Assembly (NCBI GenBank): GCA_903842845.1
Contig: CAIMNN010000373.1
Location: 1-11,649, forward strand
Direction: 5' to 3'
DNA length: 11,649 nucleotides
From: an uncultured Acidobacteriaceae bacterium
GTDB taxonomy: Bacteria > Acidobacteriota > Terriglobia > Terriglobales > Acidobacteriaceae
The first letter of the stretch is position 1. Every line of letters starts with the position of its first letter. Positions 6,339 to 11,649 of the stretch are shown in pieces. The position numbers and the translations under genes are program-made. The notes below the pieces were generated by a model. The model made no database searches and had not been told where the DNA came from. It saw nothing but the letters and a program-made list of their open reading frames with translations.

Positions 6339-8831
6339 ATGGCAGCTGGCAAAAAATTCATTTGCATTCATGGCCATTTCTACCAGCCGCCGCGGGAAAA
6401 CCCCTGGCTTGAGGCTGTTGAAACCCAGGAGAGCGCCGCCCCCTACCACGATTGGAACGCGCGCATCACCGCCGAGTGTTACGCAGCCAACGGCGCTGCC
6501 CGCATCGTCAACACACAAAACCAAATCACGCGCATCATGAACAACTATGCGCGCATCAGTTTCAACTTCGGCCCCACGCTCCTCAGTTGGCTCCGCGACA
6601 ACGCCCCAGGCGCATACCGCACCATCCTCGAAGGCGAACGCCGCAGCCGCCGCCGCAACTCCGGCCACAGCTCCGCCATGGCGCAGGTATACAACCACAT
6701 CATCATGCCCCTCGCCTCGCGCCGCGACAAGCTCACACAAATTCGCTGGGGCATCGCCGACTACCAAAATCACTACGGCATCAAGCCCGAAGGCATGTGG
6801 CTCGCCGAAACCGCCGTTGACTCCGAATCCCTCGAGCTCATGGCGCAAGAGGGAATCAAGTTCACCATCCTCGCCCCGCATCAGTGCAAACGCATCCGTC
6901 AGCTCAAAGATGGCGCAGGCCCCATCGACACACCCAATGGCACGGTCGACACAACGCGCCCTTATCTCATCCGTTTCTCAAGCGGCGCTTCCATCTCGGT
7001 TTTCTTCTACGACGGCCCCGCCTCGCGCGCCATCGCCTTCGACGGCCTGCTCAACTCCGGCGACAACTTCGTCGCCCGCCTCAAAGCCGGCTTCCGCAAC
7101 ACCGACGCGCCCCAACTCGTCCACGTCGCCACTGATGGCGAGTCCTACGGCCACCATCACAAGCTCGGTGAAATGGCCCTCTCTTACGCGCTTCAACTCA
7201 TCGAGAAAGACAAGAACGTCAGCCTCATCAACTACGGCGCATTCCTCGAGCTCTTTCCCCCCGAGTTCGAAGCCGAGGTCGTCGAGAACAGCTCATGGAG
7301 CTGCGTGCACGGCGTCGAACGCTGGCGCTCCAACTGCGGATGCAACGGTGGCAAGCCCGGATGGAACCAGCTCTGGAGAACGCCGCTCCGCCAGGCTCTC
7401 GATGGATTGCGCGACGCTCTCTCACCCCTGACAGACGAATTCGGCCATCACATTTTGCGCGACCCCGCCACCGCGCGCGATTCATACATCGATGTCATCC
7501 TCGATCGCACTCCCGAGGTCATCGACGCCTTCTTCGCAAAATTTCAAAACCCCGCCATCAACCGACCGCTCAACACCGAGGAACGCACGCGCGTTCTCGA
7601 ACTCATGGAGATGGAGCGTCACGCCCAGTTGATGTACACAAGTTGCGGTTGGTTCTTCGATGACATCTCCGGCATCGAAACCGTGCAGATCATCGCCTAC
7701 GCCGGACGCGTCCTCCAACTCGCCAAAGATCTCTTCGGCTCAAACGCCGACCAGCTCGAACGCAACTTCCTTGCTACCATGTCTGCCGCTCGCTCCAACG
7801 ACCCACGCGCTGGCACCGGCGCTGACATCTACAAGCGCAACGTACTAGCCAACGCCATCGTCCTTGAGCCTATCGCCGCGCACTACGCCATCAGCTCCAT
7901 CTTTTCCAACTACGGCGATGAAACAGAAATTTTCTGCTACCGCATACGCCGCCTCGCGCACGACATCACCGCTTCCGGCCGCGGCAAGCTCGCACTCGGC
8001 CGCGCCGAGGTCGAGTCTCGCATCACCGAGCGAAAAGAAACCTTCCTCTACGCCGTTCTTCACTTCGGTGACCAGAACATCACCGCCGCCGTCAAACCCT
8101 GGCGCGATGAAGATGCGCCAGCCTTCGCAGAATTCTCTGCACGCGTCACCGAGAGCGTTAAGCAGGCCAATTTCCCTGAGGTCATCCGCGAGCTCGACCG
8201 CTTCTTCGGCAAAGTCGACTACTCGCTCACTTCGCTCTTCGTCGACGAGCAGCAGCGCATCATCGAGCTCATCCTCAACACCACGCTCGACAGCATCGAG
8301 CGCTCGCTCACCGCCATCTACGACGAGCACGCAAGCCTCATGCATTATCTTGCCAAGGCTGGCCTCCCCCGTCCGCCCGCGCTCTTGCTCGCCGCAGGCT
8401 TCGCACTCAACGCAGGTTTGCGTGAAGCCCTCGAATCTGAATCCGTCGACCCCGCTGTCCTCCGCTCCTATCTCTCGCTCGCGGAGGCCGATGGAATCCA
8501 GCTCGACGCTTCTTCACTCGGATACCTCGCCGCCCAGCGCATGAAGCAGGCCATGCAGCTCTTGCAACTGAGCCTCGGCTCCTTCGAGTCGCTCGACCAC
8601 GCGCTCCATCTCGCGGAAGCTCTCGCTATCCTCCCCTTCGTGCAACACCTCTGGGACGCGCAGAACATCTGGTATGAAATTTATCGCGGAATGAACTGCA
8701 CCGTCGCCGGCCTCAACGCTGAAGACAAGCCGCGCTGGGACGAAGGCTTCAGCGAACTCGCCGGCCGCCTCTCCATCGACGCCGCAGCCATCCGCCTGGA
8801 AGACCTGACCGCCGAAACCACCGGCGATTAA
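6339..8831 (+). CDS. Glycoside hydrolase family 57 / DUF3536 protein
   Basis: This 830-residue cytoplasmic protein has no signal peptide. The N-terminal ~300 residues are a GH57 (beta/alpha)7-type domain: ICIHGHFYQPPRENPW (8-23), KPEGMWLAETAVD (149-161) with E157 as the likely nucleophile, and HVATDGESYGHHHK (262-275) with D266 as the likely acid/base. NSSWSCVHGVERWR (317-330) with the Cys cluster C322, C333 and C335 follows. The remainder fits DUF3536: MERHAQLMYTSCGWFFDDISG and YAGRVLQLAKDLF are characteristic helices of these large proteins. GH57 enzymes act on alpha-1,4-glucans (amylase, 4-alpha-glucanotransferase, branching enzyme), so glycogen or maltodextrin metabolism is likely, but the reaction of the DUF3536 subgroup is not established to my knowledge. 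The long helical C-terminus (about residues 560-800) is degenerate in motif. No other glycogen genes are in the window. Confidence 0.9.
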   Translation: MAAGKKFICIHGHFYQPPRENPWLEAVETQESAAPYHDWNARITAECYAANGAARIVNTQNQITRIMNNYARISFNFGPTLLSWLRDNAPGAYRTILEGERRSRRRNSGHSSAMAQVYNHIIMPLASRRDKLTQIRWGIADYQNHYGIKPEGMWLAETAVDSESLELMAQEGIKFTILAPHQCKRIRQLKDGAGPIDTPNGTVDTTRPYLIRFSSGASISVFFYDGPASRAIAFDGLLNSGDNFVARLKAGFRNTDAPQLVHVATDGESYGHHHKLGEMALSYALQLIEKDKNVSLINYGAFLELFPPEFEAEVVENSSWSCVHGVERWRSNCGCNGGKPGWNQLWRTPLRQALDGLRDALSPLTDEFGHHILRDPATARDSYIDVILDRTPEVIDAFFAKFQNPAINRPLNTEERTRVLELMEMERHAQLMYTSCGWFFDDISGIETVQIIAYAGRVLQLAKDLFGSNADQLERNFLATMSAARSNDPRAGTGADIYKRNVLANAIVLEPIAAHYAISSIFSNYGDETEIFCYRIRRLAHDITASGRGKLALGRAEVESRITERKETFLYAVLHFGDQNITAAVKPWRDEDAPAFAEFSARVTESVKQANFPEVIRELDRFFGKVDYSLTSLFVDEQQRIIELILNTTLDSIERSLTAIYDEHASLMHYLAKAGLPRPPALLLAAGFALNAGLREALESESVDPAVLRSYLSLAEADGIQLDASSLGYLAAQRMKQAMQLLQLSLGSFESLDHALHLAEALAILPFVQHLWDAQNIWYEIYRGMNCTVAGLNAEDKPRWDEGFSELAGRLSIDAAAIRLEDLTAETTGD

Positions 8832-8844
8832 TTTATTACATATT

Positions 8845-8917
8845 AGTGACAATTCTAGATAGTTTCAGTATTGCTCACTGTTAACTCCGCTTACATCGCT
8901 AACTCCGCTAGCTCCGC
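8845..8917. repeat. AT-rich convergent gap: bulged hairpin and 4x9-bp tandem repeat
   Basis: This 92-bp gap (8832-8923) lies between two converging genes. AGTGACAAT (8845-8853) pairs with ATTG-C-TCACT (8870-8879), nine pairs with one bulged C and a 16-nt loop; there is no T-run on either side, so a bidirectional terminator role is only possible. Directly after it are four tandem 9-bp units: TAACTCCGC, TTACATCGC, TAACTCCGC and TAGCTCCGC (8882-8917), ending 7 bp before the prenyl synthase stop. Confidence 0.65.
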
Positions 8918-8923
8918 TAAAAA

Positions 8924-9817
8924 CTAATTCTTCCGCTCCACCAAAAACCGCGCCACAGCCTTCAACCCTTCGGCCTTCTCCCCAAACGGTTCCAACGCCG
9001 CAAACGCCTCGTCGATCAACTGCGTCGCCTGACGCTTGCTCTCTTCAATTCCAAACACCGCTGGCCACGTCGCCTTCTCCGCGCCCAGATCTTTTCCCGC
9101 AGTCTTTCCCAGCGACGCCGAATCCACCGTCATGTCCAGCACATCATCAACTATCTGGAACGCCAGCCCCGCCTTGCGACCAAACGTCTCCAGCCGCTTC
9201 AGCTCATCCAGCTTCGCGCCGCCAAACAATCCGCCCGTCACAATGCTCACGCGTATCAACGCACCGGTCTTCGCGCGGTGAATCGCGTCCACCAGCTCCG
9301 CCGTCGGCTTCACGTGCTCGCTCTCAATGTCCAGCACCTGTCCGCCTATCATCCCGTCAATTGTTCCCACCGCATTCGCAATCAGCGCCAGTATCTTCAC
9401 CGTCGTCGCCGGCTCGCTCTTCAACTCCGCCAGCACTTCAAACGCGCGCGTCTGCAACGCGTCGCCCGCCAGAATCGCAATCGCCTCACCATAAACCACA
9501 TGGCACGTCGGCTTCCCGCGCCGCAGGTCGTCGTTGTCCAGCGCCGGCAGATCATCATGTATCAGCGAGTACGTATGCAGCATCTCCAGCGCCGCGCCCA
9601 GGTTCGCAATCCCCTCAGGAACCTTCCCGCTCACCGCCACAGCCGCTTGGTACGCCAGCACCGGCCGCAGCCGCTTGCCGCCCGCAAACGTCGAGTGCCT
9701 CATCGCCCCGTGTATCGACGCCGGCACTGTTGCAACAGTGGGAAGCAACGCCTCAAGCGCCGCATCCGTTATCGCAGCGCCCTCTTGAAGTATGGTCTTG
9801 ATATCAACTTGCATCAC
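8924..9817 (-). CDS. ispA: Polyprenyl synthetase, probably farnesyl-diphosphate synthase
   Basis: This 297-residue cytoplasmic prenyltransferase adds isopentenyl diphosphate to allylic diphosphates. Seen: GGKRLRP (46-52) binding IPP; the first Asp-rich motif DDLPALDNDD (88-97), of the DDx4D bacterial type; GGQVLDIE (158-165); K183-T184-G185; and the second Asp-rich motif DDVLD (224-228). HTYSLIHDD, with Tyr five residues before the first Asp, is as in E. coli IspA, favouring C15 product length, though a geranylgeranyl product cannot be excluded. Start: GTG 9817 or ATG 9814; ATG is the safer choice. The gap to the upstream membrane-protein gene is only 3-6 bp, so they are probably co-transcribed. 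FPP feeds undecaprenyl phosphate, quinones and hopanoids. No dxs or xseB lies alongside, unlike in many proteobacteria. Confidence 0.93.
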   Translation of the reverse strand: MMQVDIKTILQEGAAITDAALEALLPTVATVPASIHGAMRHSTFAGGKRLRPVLAYQAAVAVSGKVPEGIANLGAALEMLHTYSLIHDDLPALDNDDLRRGKPTCHVVYGEAIAILAGDALQTRAFEVLAELKSEPATTVKILALIANAVGTIDGMIGGQVLDIESEHVKPTAELVDAIHRAKTGALIRVSIVTGGLFGGAKLDELKRLETFGRKAGLAFQIVDDVLDMTVDSASLGKTAGKDLGAEKATWPAVFGIEESKRQATQLIDEAFAALEPFGEKAEGLKAVARFLVERKN

Positions 9818-9820
9818 ACC

Positions 9821-11617
9821 CTATTTTAATTGACCCGCATCCGTTTTGCCCCCACCGCGCCGCTCCATAGACCACAGCAACCAGAACAGCGGCAACGCAA
9901 ACAACGTCAACCCGCGCCCCACCCAATAATCCCAAGTCTCCACCCACTCCACATATATATCGTTCAAACCCTCACGCACCGGAATCACAACCAACCCATC
10001 AGCGCGATGCGGAAGATTCTTCATCTCCACACCATTTACTTCTATCCGCCAAGCCGGATACTCACGCAACCGCAACACCAAAAATCCATCCTCATCAGTC
10101 GTTGCCGTCAACTGCTTCGTCTCCGGCTCCCAAACATCCGTCCTGTACGTCGCATCGCAGCGCTCCTCCTCCGGGTCAAACGTCGGAGCCATCTCCCCCG
10201 CGCTCTCCGCCAGCGGAACCTGCGCATCCTCCAGCAAACACGCCTGCGGCAACCCCGCCGCAACCAGCGCGTTATCGCTCCCAGTCGAAGCGTACTCGTC
10301 CGTCCCTTCAACTCCCGCGCCCCATTGAATGCTCACCACCTGCCCAGCCACCGAATCATCTTCATCGCAATTCTGATAAAAGAACAATCCCGACGCCGCA
10401 GTCACAATCACCATCCCCGCCGCCGCAATCGCAATCCCCACCACCCGCCACCGCACCCGCACCGCCGACAACGCCGCCGCTGCGAACACCGCCAACGGCG
10501 CTTCGATCAACAGCAACAACCGCCACGGAAATTGCAACAGATAAATCTTCGGCAGATACTCCCACAAAAACTTTGCAGCAGGGAACTGCATCACCACCAC
10601 CAACACCGGCAACGCCGCCATCACCACAAACACCGCCCTCGGCAACACCGTCAGCTTCTTCCGCAACAGCGCAATCGCAAACCCCGCCGCCGTCACCGCC
10701 ACCATCAACACCACAACCCACGATGCCAGTCGCAACACCTCATCATGGAACGCCAAATCCGCCGCCGCGTGCCGCGCAAACAACCAGCTGTCCTCAACGC
10801 GCATTCCCACGCTCGTCGCCTGCGCAATCTGAATCCACTTCTGCTCAACCGCAGCCGGCAAAATATAGATCGCCGCTCCCAGCAGCCCCAGCGGCACAGC
10901 AATCCCCGCTCGTACCACCGGCCACCACGCGCGCTCCACACACGCCGCCACCAAAGCAACATACGCAATCAAGTAGCAGCCCATGATTCCCGCCGGCACG
11001 TTCGTCAGCCAAAGCAGCGTCACCACCAACGCCAGCCTCACCGCCGAACCATCCAGCCCCCGCCGCCAAGCACTCTCACTCGCCGCGCGCCTCTGCCGTA
11101 ACGCATACAACAGCACCAGCGGAATCAGTCCACCCGCCGCCAGCTCGCCAAACGCCCCGCGCTCAAACGCCGTGAACAACGTGTATCCGCTGAACATCGC
11201 GAGTGCTCCGGCCAACGTTGCCGTCGTCTCCCCAAACCACTCCCGCGCCAGCGCCCGCACTGCCAGCCCCGTCGTGCACACCAGCAGCCATATCATCACC
11301 GGCGCAGCCATCGCCCAGCCCACGCTCTCGCCCAGCGCCGCGCCCAGTACCCAACTTAGCGGGGGATAAAAAACAAATCGCGGCTCACCCGCGCTCCAGT
11401 TCGGCGAGTGCGCCCAGTGCGGATACACCACTCCGTGCTTCCACCCTTGCGCTATCTCAAACCACGACTCAAAATGAAAATCAAAATCATTGCCGCACGA
11501 GAACCCGCGCGCAAAAAACGGAACCCACACCAGCAGCGACGCCGCCACCACCACCGCCGCGCCCACAACTCGCGGCCACAGCAGCCAGCTCAACACGTTC
11601 TCTATCTTCGTCTGCAT
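9821..11617 (-). CDS. GT-C/YfhO-like multi-spanning membrane protein (PTPS-related family)
   Basis: This 598-residue inner-membrane protein begins with a TM helix (about 16-36), then a periplasmic loop with GNDFDFHFE (42-50; acidic D44 and D46 where GT-C transferases place their catalytic Asp) and YPHWAHSPNWSAGEPRFVFYPPL (65-87). That loop pattern is typical of '6-pyruvoyl-tetrahydropterin synthase-related' membrane proteins, a misleading family name. About ten TM segments follow (roughly 103-413), then a soluble periplasmic part (about 415-563) with FLVLRLREYPAWRIEVNG (512-529), like the YfhO-type beta domain, and a final TM (566-582). The likely role is transfer of a sugar or other group from a polyprenyl-phosphate carrier on the outer face of the membrane; this is inference. 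It lies directly upstream of ispA, which makes the carrier precursor. The start ATG has no good Shine-Dalgarno. The last codons are polar and Gly/Lys-rich. Confidence 0.85.
   Translation of the reverse strand: MQTKIENVLSWLLWPRVVGAAVVVAASLLVWVPFFARGFSCGNDFDFHFESWFEIAQGWKHGVVYPHWAHSPNWSAGEPRFVFYPPLSWVLGAALGESVGWAMAAPVMIWLLVCTTGLAVRALAREWFGETTATLAGALAMFSGYTLFTAFERGAFGELAAGGLIPLVLLYALRQRRAASESAWRRGLDGSAVRLALVVTLLWLTNVPAGIMGCYLIAYVALVAACVERAWWPVVRAGIAVPLGLLGAAIYILPAAVEQKWIQIAQATSVGMRVEDSWLFARHAAADLAFHDEVLRLASWVVVLMVAVTAAGFAIALLRKKLTVLPRAVFVVMAALPVLVVVMQFPAAKFLWEYLPKIYLLQFPWRLLLLIEAPLAVFAAAALSAVRVRWRVVGIAIAAAGMVIVTAASGLFFYQNCDEDDSVAGQVVSIQWGAGVEGTDEYASTGSDNALVAAGLPQACLLEDAQVPLAESAGEMAPTFDPEEERCDATYRTDVWEPETKQLTATTDEDGFLVLRLREYPAWRIEVNGVEMKNLPHRADGLVVIPVREGLNDIYVEWVETWDYWVGRGLTLFALPLFWLLWSMERRGGGKTDAGQLK
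9823..9828 (-). promoter_or_regulatory. TAAAAT box across the end of the upstream gene, before ispA
   Basis: On the minus strand TAAAAT (9828 to 9823) lies 5 nt before the GTG and 8 nt before the ATG of ispA, and it includes bases of the last codons and the TAG stop of the upstream gene. A weak AGGG ribosome site also occurs between box and ATG. It could be an internal leaderless promoter or simply an AT-rich gene end, and I cannot separate the two. Confidence 0.3.
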
Positions 11618-11649
11618 CTTTATCTATGGTATTAGTCGCAGCGTATGCG

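Noticed and set aside
9830..11101. 423-residue plus-strand frame opposite the membrane-protein gene
   Set aside because: Composition is dominated by Arg, His, Pro and Gln, and it lies fully antisense to a gene with clear transmembrane helices and family motifs.

Overview
This 11.65-kb chromosomal segment is GC-rich and gene-dense and comes from a Gram-negative bacterium. kdsA points to a Kdo-containing lipopolysaccharide. The general look of the proteins (a GH57/DUF3536 protein, a PTPS-related membrane protein) and the short palindromic intergenic repeats of the type 'GCGGGGATTTATCCCCGC' suggest an acidobacterium of the Terriglobia group. That assignment is inference from memory of similar genomes, not a search result. 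I see no phage, transposon, CRISPR, tRNA or rRNA.

Layout. A Rho-independent terminator of an upstream, out-of-window gene (28-61) and a 4x7-bp tandem repeat (110-137) precede a two-gene unit. The first gene encodes a VOC (glyoxalase-like) domain fused to lumazine synthase RibH (170-1030); it overlaps nusB (1027-1449) by the GTGA type of overlap. Next come an enoyl-CoA hydratase/isomerase (1499-2281) and a small helix-hairpin-helix protein of unknown role (2389-2958), which has its own TTGACA/TATGTT promoter and a strong terminator (2969-3017). kdsA (3076-3906) follows. A 200-bp intergenic stretch then holds several hairpins and leads to an SD-led, TTG-started MFS transporter (4106-5380). A pair of 28-bp hairpin-bearing repeats (5408-5463) precedes an AlkA-type DNA glycosylase (5535-6233), then a large GH57/DUF3536 protein (6339-8831). 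A short AT-rich convergent gap with a 4x9-bp tandem repeat (8882-8917) separates these from two minus-strand genes. These are a GT-C/YfhO-like membrane protein (11617-9821) and, 3-6 bp downstream, a farnesyl-diphosphate-type prenyl synthase (9817-8924).

How the genes relate. Most are housekeeping functions placed side by side: riboflavin synthesis, rRNA transcription antitermination, fatty-acid-type CoA chemistry, Kdo synthesis, DNA alkylation repair and alpha-glucan metabolism. The one functional pairing with a clear rationale is the prenyl synthase plus the membrane protein, which looks like a polyprenol-linked sugar transferase.

Two properties run across the window. First, several genes lack a Shine-Dalgarno sequence and instead have a TAAAAT/TAAACT box exactly 6 nt before the start codon (170, 3076, 5535; similar but looser at 1499 and 9817/9814), which is the geometry of leaderless transcripts. 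Second, the + strand is C-rich throughout: plus-strand genes prefer C-ending codons and the two minus-strand genes prefer G-ending codons. This is expected if replication-strand bias rather than gene direction sets composition. No clearly novel multi-gene system is visible. The most unusual single item is the VOC-RibH fusion.
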